From DSSB01 sp046346845 (GTDB lineage Bacteria; UBA10199; DSSB01): a stretch of 64,000 nucleotides of DNA. Made by a program: the position numbers and the translations under genes. Below are positions 57,153 to 64,000 of the stretch, one piece after another. The first letter of the stretch is position 1, and the number at the start of each line of letters is the position of its first letter. The notes below the pieces were generated by a model, which saw nothing but the letters and a program-made list of their open reading frames with translations, was not told the origin of the DNA and did no database searches. The stretch is taken from NCBI GenBank assembly GCA_046346845.1, contig JAXMHH010000007.1, positions 139,521 through 203,520 of the forward strand. Direction: 5' to 3'.

Positions 57153-59915
57153 ATGAGTATTTCAGTAAGCAGCTGGCCCAGCTCGGCCATCGGCGAATGG
57201 GTTTCTTTGCGCCGCGAGCGGGATCCGGAGCTGTATTGGGAGGGCCTGCTCGGACTCGCCCAACGCCAAGAGAACGAGGGTAACCTCGAAATCGCCGCCA
57301 CCTTATATTCCGAATTCGCCGCGGGGATATCCGTGCCCCCGGCACTCGCTCGCCGGGCTCGGGAGCGACTGGAATTGCTTCGGGGAGGCGGGTCCTTCGG
57401 GGCGCGCGCGGAATTCCTGATGCGCCGCTTCGTCGATTCCACCGCCGATCCCGCCATGCTGCTGGCAATGGGCACCGCGGGCCTGGTTTTTCGGCTAGGC
57501 CGCACCGCCTGTCTTGCCAGGATGGCCGCCGGGGAGGCCCATCTGCTCACGCGCGGCGTGATCAGCCGAGGCTTGGCCTCAGTGGGTGCCTTTGTCCTGG
57601 AGGCCCCCGCCTTCACCCTGAGTTCCCGGCTGGGCAACGCCGTGCTCGGAAGGCCCCAAGACTGGAGCGCTGGGGCCTGGGCAAGAGACCTGGCCTCGAG
57701 CTACCTGACTTTGGGCGGACTAAGACTGGCTGGCTGGGCGGGAACCTCCCTGCACCGACGTTTTGGCGCAGGCCCCCTGCCCGGCTTGGGGCAGCAATTC
57801 TACCGGCAGGGCAGCATGTTTGCGGGGATCATGCTCGGTCATCGGCTGGAAGAATGGGCCGGGTTGAGAACCCCCCATCCCGCCTCAAGCCCGCTCGTCG
57901 ATTCGCTGGTCACCCTGTTGCAATTCAACGTCGGTGGACGCCTGGTGCGCACCGCCTTTGGGAGCGGACTCGAACATTGGGGAAGCGCCCTCGAGGCGAG
58001 GGCCGAGTCGCTGGCCGCAAACCGCCCCGTCCTGATGGCCATGTCCACGAGACCCCAGGACCTCAACCCCAGCCTCGCGGCGGCGGGACGCGACCCGACC
58101 CGCGGCGAGGGACCGTCCCTGAAAGCCACTCTATCTTCCGATCCTCCCCATGGCGAACCGAGGATCGTGAAGGTGGAAACAGGCTCGTTTGCGGAAACCA
58201 TTCGCATGCTAGACGAACTAATTCCCGATTTCCCTTCGGAAAAAAGAATTCAAGTGCGGTTGCCCGAAGATTTTCCTCGTCAGATTTCGGAATGGGGGGA
58301 CAGTTTTCTCGAAAACACCCGTTCCCTCCAAGCTCCTTTACGGGAGGAATTGTTGAGGTTCCATGAGAGGATCGAGGACAGTCCAGCGCTTCGAGTCCGT
58401 GACCATCGTCGGTTGAGGGTGATCCTGCGTGGGGTCCAAACCCAGCTCGACGAATTTCATGAGACGTGGCGGATCTTGCGAAAAGCGGCCAAGCACGCCG
58501 CCCCCTTCGGGGAGAGAGACCCAGAGACGCGGCAATCCCTACGGCTGGTCCTGCACGACTTGCAATACCGGGCAGAACCCCTGACCATGGCGAAGTTTGC
58601 GATCGAGGGCCTGGCCTCCGGGAATCCCCTTCGTCCCTATCAAAGGGCCTATCTCCTCTCTCCCGGAGGCGGATACTCGGCCTCCGGCGCCATCAAGGAT
58701 GGCCTTGCCAAGGCGACCTCCGAAGTTGAGGAGGTCTTTCAATGGGTGGGGCAGGACTGGCACCAAGGATTCCTGGACGAGCTCAAATTCGCCCAGGGCC
58801 GCGACCCAACCCGCGCCGCAGGCGACATCCTCGCCAATCTCCTCACCAATGCCTGGCGCTATCGATCCTCCGACAGCCCGCGGATCCGCATGAATACGGA
58901 AGCCCTTCCGGGGGGCGGGCTTCGAGTCTCGGTGCGGGATGACGGGATCGGCATCCTTCCGGAACACCTGCTCGATTTGGGGGGAAGCGGGTTTCGGGAA
59001 GGGCGCAAGCAAGTCGCTGGCTCCCAAGGCCTGGGTTTGGCCTCGGTCCTCCAAAATTTGCGCTCGCTCCAATGGGGTCCGCTTTGGGTGCGCAGCCGCC
59101 CCGGAACGGGCACCGAGTTTCGCTTTGAAATCCCCGCCGAGGCCTTCCAAGGTGCAACACCGAGTCGACCTCAAGTGGACGCCCGAGGCCTGGGCCCCGA
59201 GACCTCTCTGGAAAACAATTTATCCGAAGGCTTCGTGGTCCCGGCCGCCTCGATGGACCTGGCCATCCGGCAAATGTTGCGAGACCTGCCTGGAATCCGG
59301 AATTCCCTAAGCCTCTCACCCTTCGTGGTGACCTCTTGGATCGAGGCCCTGGCCAACGGAAATATTCGGAACCGCCGCTTGGAGGCGCTGCACCGACTTT
59401 TGTCGGGCGGGCGGAATCCCTCGGAGTTGGAAGTCGTCGAAAATGGTCCCGGGGTCCTCCTGGACATCGCGACCTCACTGGCCCGCCTGGGCAGTCGCGT
59501 CCGAGTCAAGGAGAGCGACGGATTTTCGGGAACCATTTATCAACTCACGCTGGAAGACGTACTGCCGCACAGCCTCCTGGAGCGGATTCGGATGGATTCA
59601 CCGGATAAGCTCAACGAGCCTAGCCCCGCGGACCTCTCCTACTGGGCCAATCCCGCCCCTTCCTTCTTGGCTCGGCTCGCGAATTCGAACGCCGAAGAAT
59701 ATCTGGGGCGCGATGTAAGGCCGGGGGGATTCTTGGTGATCCAGACCGACCACCACCAGGTCGGAGGCGAGCGCATCTTGCCTCGATTGGATGCCGCGCG
59801 TTGGCAAAGGATTTTCGAAGCGACCATCCCCAATCTGCCAAGGGATTCGAATGAGATGCTGCCCACCGGCCAGGTGAAGGATCTGCATCTTCAGGTCTTT
59901 CGCAGAATTCGATGA
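57153..59915 (+). CDS. GHKL (histidine-kinase-like) ATPase protein with methyltransferase-like C-terminus
   Basis: A 920-residue protein with no close family name. The N-terminus (~1-60) is TPR-like. Residues ~95-280 hold several Ala/Gly/Leu-rich amphipathic or membrane-leaning helices. A helical region (~300-480) contains HDLQYR near 468, a possible H-box relic. A clear HATPase_c domain follows at ~550-655: N-box ILANLLTNAW, G1 RDDGIGI, G2 GSQGLGLASV and FRFEIPAE. The C-terminus (~700-915) looks like a degenerate SAM-methyltransferase (VVENGPGVLLDIATSLARLG, YWANPAP, LVIQTDHH). It has no signal peptide or receiver domain. Kinase or ATPase role is inferred. Confidence 0.7.
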   Translation: MSISVSSWPSSAIGEWVSLRRERDPELYWEGLLGLAQRQENEGNLEIAATLYSEFAAGISVPPALARRARERLELLRGGGSFGARAEFLMRRFVDSTADPAMLLAMGTAGLVFRLGRTACLARMAAGEAHLLTRGVISRGLASVGAFVLEAPAFTLSSRLGNAVLGRPQDWSAGAWARDLASSYLTLGGLRLAGWAGTSLHRRFGAGPLPGLGQQFYRQGSMFAGIMLGHRLEEWAGLRTPHPASSPLVDSLVTLLQFNVGGRLVRTAFGSGLEHWGSALEARAESLAANRPVLMAMSTRPQDLNPSLAAAGRDPTRGEGPSLKATLSSDPPHGEPRIVKVETGSFAETIRMLDELIPDFPSEKRIQVRLPEDFPRQISEWGDSFLENTRSLQAPLREELLRFHERIEDSPALRVRDHRRLRVILRGVQTQLDEFHETWRILRKAAKHAAPFGERDPETRQSLRLVLHDLQYRAEPLTMAKFAIEGLASGNPLRPYQRAYLLSPGGGYSASGAIKDGLAKATSEVEEVFQWVGQDWHQGFLDELKFAQGRDPTRAAGDILANLLTNAWRYRSSDSPRIRMNTEALPGGGLRVSVRDDGIGILPEHLLDLGGSGFREGRKQVAGSQGLGLASVLQNLRSLQWGPLWVRSRPGTGTEFRFEIPAEAFQGATPSRPQVDARGLGPETSLENNLSEGFVVPAASMDLAIRQMLRDLPGIRNSLSLSPFVVTSWIEALANGNIRNRRLEALHRLLSGGRNPSELEVVENGPGVLLDIATSLARLGSRVRVKESDGFSGTIYQLTLEDVLPHSLLERIRMDSPDKLNEPSPADLSYWANPAPSFLARLANSNAEEYLGRDVRPGGFLVIQTDHHQVGGERILPRLDAARWQRIFEATIPNLPRDSNEMLPTGQVKDLHLQVFRRIR

Positions 59916-60040
59916 GCTGGGCCAACGCATCGCCACATTTCCAGGAGCTGCGGTGATTGATTAAGATTTTTCCTCTCAAAAAGGAAAGCTGCCCGCATGC
60001 CCGAGACCCGAACGCCCAATCCCCAAAAATAACGGAGTGT

Positions 60041-61198
60041 TTACTTCGCCTTTATTTCTTTTCTCGCGAACTTGCGTTCCTCCACCAAATACCCCTCTCC
60101 CTTTTCGAAAATCACGTTGGAGCGCCCAACAATCAAAGGGTCGACCTTGCCGATCATATCGGCGTCTTTATTTTTGTAGGGAATCTTCGTCAAAATATAT
60201 CTCATGGTATTCAACCGCGCCCGTTTCTTGCAGTTGGATTTGACGACGGTCCAGGGCGCGTCCGAGGTATCGGTATGGAAGAACATCTTTTCCTTCGCAT
60301 CGGTATAGGCCTTCCATTTGTTTAAGGACGCCATATCGATCGGCGAAAGCTTCCATTGCTTCAACGGATGTGTCCTTCGAGCTTTGAATCTACGCCTTTG
60401 CTCGTCCCGGCTCACCGAAAACCAGAATTTGAAGAGTATGATGCCGCTGCGCACCAGGTTTCGCTCGAATTCGGGCGCCTGCCGCATGAATTCGAGGTAT
60501 TCCTCCTGGGTACAAAAGCCCATGACCTTCTCTACGCCCGCGCGATTGTACCAAGAACGATCGAACAATACGATCTCGCCGTAGGTGGGGAGGTGCTTGA
60601 CATAACGCTGAAAGTACCATTGCCCATTTTCTTCCCCGCTGGGTTTTTCCAGCGCCACCACCCTGGCGCCACGGGGGTTCAGGTTTTCCATTAATCGCTT
60701 AATGGTGCCTCCTTTGCCCGCCGCGTCCCGGCCCTCGAAAAGAATGACGATCCTGCCGCCGGTCTGCTTGATCCATTTTTGAAGTTTTAATAGCTCGACC
60801 TGAAGATTAAATTTTTCAAATTCGTAGCTCTTTCTGGAAAGCAAATACCTGTAAGGGTAGGCGCCATCCTGCCAATTTTTGTTAAGCTGGCTATCCCGGT
60901 TTAACCTGGACTGGGAACCGGAAAACTCCTCTTTGAGGATCTTGAAAAAGAACCGCTTTTCCTCCTGGGAAAAATCCGCCAAATAATTCTTTACGATCTC
61001 TTCCTTATTCCCGGACTGCTTAAACTGATTTTTCAAAGCCGCCGCGCCGCTATTCAACTTGGCCCTAATCCTTTTGTCGACGGCTTGTCCCCTTACTTCC
61101 TTAAGGTTATTTCCGGCAACCACATCTCCCCGAATAGCCTTCCGCGCGGGTCGCTGGAGGGATGTTTTCGAGATAATGTTGGAAGTTTTTTTCTTCAT
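60041..61198 (-). CDS. ppk2: polyphosphate kinase 2
   Basis: The 385-residue enzyme transfers phosphate between polyphosphate and nucleotides. The PPK2 core begins near residue 130: Walker A EGRDAAGKGGTIKRL (~155-169), lid and Walker B-like FDRSWYNRAGVEKVMG. The N-terminus (about 1-110) is a longer, basic helical extension than in minimal PPK2 (about 230-300 residues). The end is basic (ERKFARKEIKAK). ADP- or GDP-forming class cannot be read from sequence. Confidence 0.93.
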   Translation of the reverse strand: MKKKTSNIISKTSLQRPARKAIRGDVVAGNNLKEVRGQAVDKRIRAKLNSGAAALKNQFKQSGNKEEIVKNYLADFSQEEKRFFFKILKEEFSGSQSRLNRDSQLNKNWQDGAYPYRYLLSRKSYEFEKFNLQVELLKLQKWIKQTGGRIVILFEGRDAAGKGGTIKRLMENLNPRGARVVALEKPSGEENGQWYFQRYVKHLPTYGEIVLFDRSWYNRAGVEKVMGFCTQEEYLEFMRQAPEFERNLVRSGIILFKFWFSVSRDEQRRRFKARRTHPLKQWKLSPIDMASLNKWKAYTDAKEKMFFHTDTSDAPWTVVKSNCKKRARLNTMRYILTKIPYKNKDADMIGKVDPLIVGRSNVIFEKGEGYLVEERKFARKEIKAK

Positions 61199-61323
61199 TT
61201 ATTCCCCGAAAATTTGTGAATGAAAAATAATCCAGCAGCACAAATCCACCCCTGAATCATTTGCGGAAATGCCCTGCTACCGAAAAAACATCCTAGCAGA
61301 GGTTTACCAAAACACTCACGCAG
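61199..61323. other. short AT-rich intergenic region upstream of ppk2
   Basis: No gene was found. It lies between the ppk2 start and the tRNA-Phe terminator and probably carries the ppk2 promoter. No hexamers could be assigned confidently. Confidence 0.4.
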
Positions 61324-61360
61324 AAAAAAAACCCATTCACAATAGGAACAGTGAATGGGT
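61324..61360 (-). terminator. Rho-independent terminator of the tRNA-Phe transcript
   Basis: On the minus strand ACCCATTCAC...GTGAATGGGT (61331-61360) forms a perfect 10-bp stem followed by TTTTTTT. It lies just after the 3' fragment of tRNA-Phe. Confidence 0.9.
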
Positions 61361-61366
61361 AAAAAA

Positions 61367-61396
61367 ATGTGGCCAGGGACGGAATCGAACCGCCGA
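61367..61396 (-). pseudogene. tRNA-Phe 3' fragment
   Basis: These 30 bp are identical to 61498-61527, i.e. to the T-arm and 3' acceptor half of the intact tRNA-Phe (GGCGGTTCGATTCC to CCTGGCCAC). No matching 5' half is adjacent, so it cannot fold into a tRNA. Confidence 0.85.
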
Positions 61397-61500
61397 AATG
61401 ATTCGCCGATCCAGAGTAAATCTGGGCCGGCTAAAGCCCAGGGGGCGCCTGTTGGCTCCCCCTTCAACCCCCATCGATCTCAACAAATTGATTTGGAATG

Positions 61501-61573
<73 letters not shown>

Positions 61574-61668
61574 CCCAGGAGGTTGCCCTCCTAAATCTTT
61601 TCTTTTGCGGCGCCAGGACTGAAAATCCGGGATTTTCAGCAAGCTCGGTGGGCTTCGCCTCTAACACT

Positions 61669-61714
61669 GCTAAAAAGCTTGCCCGGCCACAACGTGGCCG
61701 GTTTCCTTTTTAGC
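61669..61714. repeat. two-tier perfect hairpin beside the tRNA-Phe 5' fragment
   Basis: Outer stem GCTAAAAAG/CTTTTTAGC (61669-61677 with 61706-61714) and inner stem CCGGCCAC/GTGGCCGG (61684-61702) with a 3-nt loop. It abuts the 5' tRNA fragment at 61714 and replaces the expected anticodon arm. Confidence 0.8.
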
Positions 61715-61740
61715 CTGCTCTACCGAAGAGCTACCTGGCC
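61714..61740 (-). pseudogene. tRNA-Phe 5' fragment
   Basis: Reads GGCCAGGTAGCTCTTCGGTAGAGCAGG on the minus strand: the 5' acceptor strand and D-arm of tRNA-Phe with a changed D-loop. The flank up to 61762 duplicates 61561-61595 (35 bp including GGAGGGCAACCTCC). Confidence 0.8.
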
Positions 61741-61862
61741 CCCAGGAGGTTGCCCTCCTAAAGTCCGGCGTAGATATAGATTGGCGCCGCCTCTGTCAAT
61801 GGAAAGCTTTAGGCGAAAAATCCCGTGATTCTATGTAGTTGAAAACAGGCACCGCCCCTGGC

Positions 61863-62930
61863 TTAGCGGGAAACGGGATCCGGGCTTGGCCGGCCGGCCT
61901 GGGCCAAGGTCTCGGCCGCCTCTTGGGTCACCTCGACGATGCGATCCTTGGTCTGCTGCGCGGTGCTCGCGATGGTTCCTGCCACCTGCTGGGTCGCCTC
62001 GACCAGGCGTTCTTTGGTGTGCTGGGCGGTGTTGGCGATCGCCTCCAGCGCCTTGCCCGGCAGGTCTCTCAACATGCCGATGTCGACCACGCCGTCTTTG
62101 ATCAGGTTGCGCTGCAAGGCCGAGGCCGGCGGCTTTCGCAAATCGTGGGCGAGCCCGACGAATTCCATCCCCTTCAATACATAATAACTGATGTCCAACT
62201 CCCACCAATAAAAGCCCTGGTTGACCGAGGCCTGATAGTGATGGTGGTTGTTGTGCCAACCCTCGCCCAGCGTGAGAATGGCCAAGAGCCAAGAGTTGCG
62301 GGAGGTGTCGGTAGTCACGAAGCGGCGCCGACCGAAGACATGCGCCAGCGAATTGATAAAGAAGGTGCTGTGCCAGAGCAGGACCGTGGAGAGGAAAAAC
62401 CCGATCCACAGGGCGCTCCAACCCCAGAGACAGGTCACGGCCACGGCCAAGCACACTGGGGGCAGCAGCCAATAGCGGTCGAGAAAACGCAGCTCCGGGT
62501 ATTTCGCAAAGTCGGGAATCAAGGAATGATCGGGCTTATGGTATTTCTCGCACATGATCCAGCCAACGTGGCTCCACCAAAAGCCCTTCTTCGGCGAATG
62601 GATGTCCTCCTGCATGTCGGAATAGCGGTGGTGGTGCCGATGATAACCCGACCACCACAAGACGCCCTTCTGCGAGGAAGTCATCGCCCCGAAGGCCATC
62701 AGGAATTGCATCACCCTCCCCAACTTATAGCTGCGGTGCGCGAAATAGCGGTGGTAGCCCGCCGTGATGAAGAACATCCGCACCACGAACAGGACCCAGC
62801 AGATCAGGAAATCCCGCCAATGTACGCCTGTCCAGATCGCCGCCAACGGCATCAGGTGGGCGAGGAGGAAGGGGGAGGACTTAAGCCATTGGACTTTTTC
62901 ATCGGCCGCGCGGGCCATCGTGGGTTTCAC
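61863..62930 (-). CDS. acyl-CoA/acyl-lipid delta-9-type fatty acid desaturase with repeat tail
   Basis: The 355-residue membrane diiron desaturase has its three His boxes at HRYFAH (60-65), HRHHH (97-101) and HNNHH (227-231). Hydrophobic segments lie around 25-55 and 155-195. This is the stearoyl-CoA desaturase-like family. Beyond residue 285 the C-terminus holds two 22-residue repeats (297-318 and 319-340; AIANTAQHTKERLVEATQ and TIASTAQQTKDRIVEVTQ), LEA/apolipoprotein-like and amphipathic. An ATG at 62918 is an alternative start (MARAADE). Confidence 0.93.
   Translation of the reverse strand: MKPTMARAADEKVQWLKSSPFLLAHLMPLAAIWTGVHWRDFLICWVLFVVRMFFITAGYHRYFAHRSYKLGRVMQFLMAFGAMTSSQKGVLWWSGYHRHHHRYSDMQEDIHSPKKGFWWSHVGWIMCEKYHKPDHSLIPDFAKYPELRFLDRYWLLPPVCLAVAVTCLWGWSALWIGFFLSTVLLWHSTFFINSLAHVFGRRRFVTTDTSRNSWLLAILTLGEGWHNNHHHYQASVNQGFYWWELDISYYVLKGMEFVGLAHDLRKPPASALQRNLIKDGVVDIGMLRDLPGKALEAIANTAQHTKERLVEATQQVAGTIASTAQQTKDRIVEVTQEAAETLAQAGRPSPDPVSR
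61911..62042 (-). repeat. 66-bp tandem repeat pair encoding the desaturase tail
   Basis: Two 66-bp units (61977-62042 and 61911-61976) encode the 22-residue amphipathic repeats. Units are similar in DNA but diverged, so the duplication is not very recent. Confidence 0.7.
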
Positions 62931-63076
62931 CGAGCCTCAACTTTCCGGAACCATCGTTCGCCAGAGAATGTTAGCAAGCTCGGCCTACGATTTCACGCCC
63001 GGGAAGTAAAGCTGGAAATGACGCGCTACGTCTTTAGCGACGTTTGAAAGTTTTGGAACGACTCGCGCCAGCTATT

Positions 63077-63499
63077 TTATAGGTGGATGCGTTCCGCCAG
63101 TTCCACCAACCAAGCCGGGGGCGGCCCGAAGAGCCGAAACAGCCCTTCCCCAAGCAGGTTGCCTAACACTGGGATCAGGCTTGCGGTGCTCACTGCGGCC
63201 CCCAGGGCGGTGTTTCCCGAGGCCGCGGCGCCGGCGGCGGCACCCGCCGCGGCGGCAGCCCCTGCCCGCTGATGAATACCGTGAATGGCCGTCGCCAAGG
63301 CCCGCTTGCCAGCCATGGCACCCAAGGCCCGGCCGATATCGACGGAAACCATGAAACTGCTGGAGCCGTCGGGATGAGCCTCCGCCTTCGTGGAGAGAAA
63401 ACTAGGCAATTCCTTCATCACCAACAGCGGGGCCGGCTGAGTCAATTCGACAATCATTTTAAGGGGATCAGAGTGGTTCGCAGGTTTGGGCGGGGTCAT
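63077..63499 (-). CDS. hypothetical Ala-rich protein, 140 residues
   Basis: Unrecognised. The start MTPPKPANHSDPLK at 63499 has GGAGGAAAC upstream, a strong ribosome site. Residues ~15-60 are soluble beta-rich (VELTQPAPLLVMKELPSF), and ~60-75 contain VSVDIGRALGAMAG. A long Ala/Gly run (~78-102) and a hydrophobic segment (~108-125, STASLIPVLGNLLGEGLFRLF) follow, with LVELAERIHL at the C-terminus. It may associate with membrane. It has no operon partner on the same side. Confidence 0.55.
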   Translation of the reverse strand: MTPPKPANHSDPLKMIVELTQPAPLLVMKELPSFLSTKAEAHPDGSSSFMVSVDIGRALGAMAGKRALATAIHGIHQRAGAAAAAGAAAGAAASGNTALGAAVSTASLIPVLGNLLGEGLFRLFGPPPAWLVELAERIHL

Positions 63500-63573
63500 G
63501 TTTCCTCCTGGTAATAGAGAAACAGCCCGCCCTTCGGACTTGGAAATTATCGGTCGTGATGGAGATAGGTTGC

Positions 63574-64000
63574 TTACTCGCCGGCCTCCCCTCCCCCGCG
63601 ATGGGACCACCACTCCACGATACCCTTTACAACCAAAGTCACCAAGGCAAGGCAGGCCAGCAGAGAAGCAACCGCAAAGGCCGGGACATATTGATACTCA
63701 TTGTAGAGAATCTCTACCTGCAGGGGCATCGTATTGGTAAGTCCCCGAATATGCCCAGACACGACCGAGACGGCGCCAAACTCGCCCATGGCCCTGGCGT
63801 TACAGAGGATCACACCGTAGAGAAGCCCCCATTTGATGTTGGGCAGGGTGATCTTACAAAAAGTCCGTAGACCTCCCGCCCCCAAGGTCATGGCCGCTTC
63901 TTCCTCTTCCCTGCCCTGGGCCTGCATCAGGGGGATCAATTCTCGGGCAACAAAGGGAAAGGTAACGAAGAGAGTCGCTAATACAATTCCTATGGGCGTA
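63574..64000 (-). CDS. cysW: sulfate/thiosulfate ABC transporter permease CysW, C-terminal part (5' end outside window)
   Basis: About 142 codons to the stop at 63574 encode the C-terminal half of the inner-membrane permease. The EAA loop (EEEEAAMTLGAGGLRTFCKITLPN), NARAMGEFGAVSVVSGHIRG and LPLQ-like MPLQVEILYNEY are CysW-specific. Two to three TM segments are present. The frame is open through the window edge, so the start and cysA/cysT/cysP, if any, lie beyond it. Import of sulfate would complement the window's two sulfatases (inference). Confidence 0.92.
   Translation of the reverse strand, partial: TPIGIVLATLFVTFPFVARELIPLMQAQGREEEEAAMTLGAGGLRTFCKITLPNIKWGLLYGVILCNARAMGEFGAVSVVSGHIRGLTNTMPLQVEILYNEYQYVPAFAVASLLACLALVTLVVKGIVEWWSHRGGGEAGE

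Larger units (their letters stand above)
61574..61862. other. spacer with palindromes and tRNA-Phe 5' fragment
   Basis: Contains a perfect 10+1+10 palindrome at 61619-61639 (CTGAAAATCC G GGATTTTCAG, the tRNA-Phe anticodon-arm sequence on both strands), a two-tier hairpin at 61669-61714 (GCTAAAAAG ... CTTTTTAGC around CCGGCCAC/GTGGCCGG) and a tRNA fragment. No gene or promoter was recognised. Confidence 0.6.

Noticed and set aside
56906..57283. 125-codon frame upstream of the GHKL-ATPase gene
   Set aside because: No ribosome site, no recognisable domain, and it overlaps the next gene in another frame.
61574..61740. Possible group I intron or intron-split tRNA-Phe
   Set aside because: The insert is far too short, lacks intron core elements, and an intact tRNA-Phe is present; a fragment plus hairpin explains it better.

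Overview
The window is GC-rich chromosomal DNA from a Gram-negative bacterium. The evidence for an outer membrane is several lipoprotein signals, an outer-membrane beta-barrel and a surface beta-helix protein. A CarD/CdnL regulator, a Ser/Thr kinase joined to a sigma-54 activator, GatCAB, GC-rich coding and AT-rich promoter islands together resemble deltaproteobacterial-type lineages (Myxococcota/Bdellovibrionota or a related candidate phylum). This is inference; there is no rRNA here to place it. No phage, CRISPR array or intact transposase gene was seen.

Layout. 1-961 is the tail of a beta-helix protein. 1033-2442 (minus) is a RHH/MazF-type toxin-antitoxin pair coupled to a BKACE (DUF849) enzyme. 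2537-5722 (minus) holds an acyl-CoA carboxylase beta subunit and an acyl-CoA dehydrogenase, separated by a 203-bp nested palindrome. 5777-11656 (minus) is a tight aroC-aroKB-TPR-aroQ-TPR-hisS operon, with a small HTH regulator and prepilin peptidase upstream. 13057-18526 (plus) carries a zinc-finger protein, gatCAB, mtnA and ilvE. 18521-21989 (minus) has a diiron ferritin-like protein, a small unknown and uvrC. 22048-26956 (plus) is hyuA-hyuB-DAO. 26972-29477 has small secreted, thiamine-binding, quinone oxidoreductase and methyltransferase genes. 29630-32281 is a GH17-GT2 beta-glucan synthase-like fusion. 32278-38903 (minus) is ispDF-gltX-cysS-membrane protein-uvrB, in an order similar to the ispD-ispF-gltX-cysS order of Bacillus.

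38937-59915 is the most accessory part: a MITE, a lipoprotein, a surface-anchored beta-helix/DUF11 protein, and a divergent 1678-residue kinase-STAND-TPR-GAF-sigma54 regulator. Then come carD, a nucleotide-sugar dehydrogenase with a second MITE copy upstream, an octaheme c-type cytochrome with HEAT/TPR repeats, a two-sulfatase/outer-membrane-protein operon, and a 920-residue GHKL-ATPase protein. 60041-64000 holds ppk2, a tRNA-Phe flanked by fragments of itself, a fatty-acid desaturase with a repeat tail, an unknown Ala-rich protein and the 3' part of cysW.

The best candidate for a new system is the pair at 40234-47235. The surface beta-helix gene has a well-spaced sigma-54 promoter (TGG-N10-GC, 42045-42060). 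Two 13-bp direct repeats lie at about -69 and -98, where activator sites are expected. The divergent neighbour encodes a sigma-54 activator fused to a Ser/Thr kinase. This suggests a self-contained signal-responsive switch for a surface protein.
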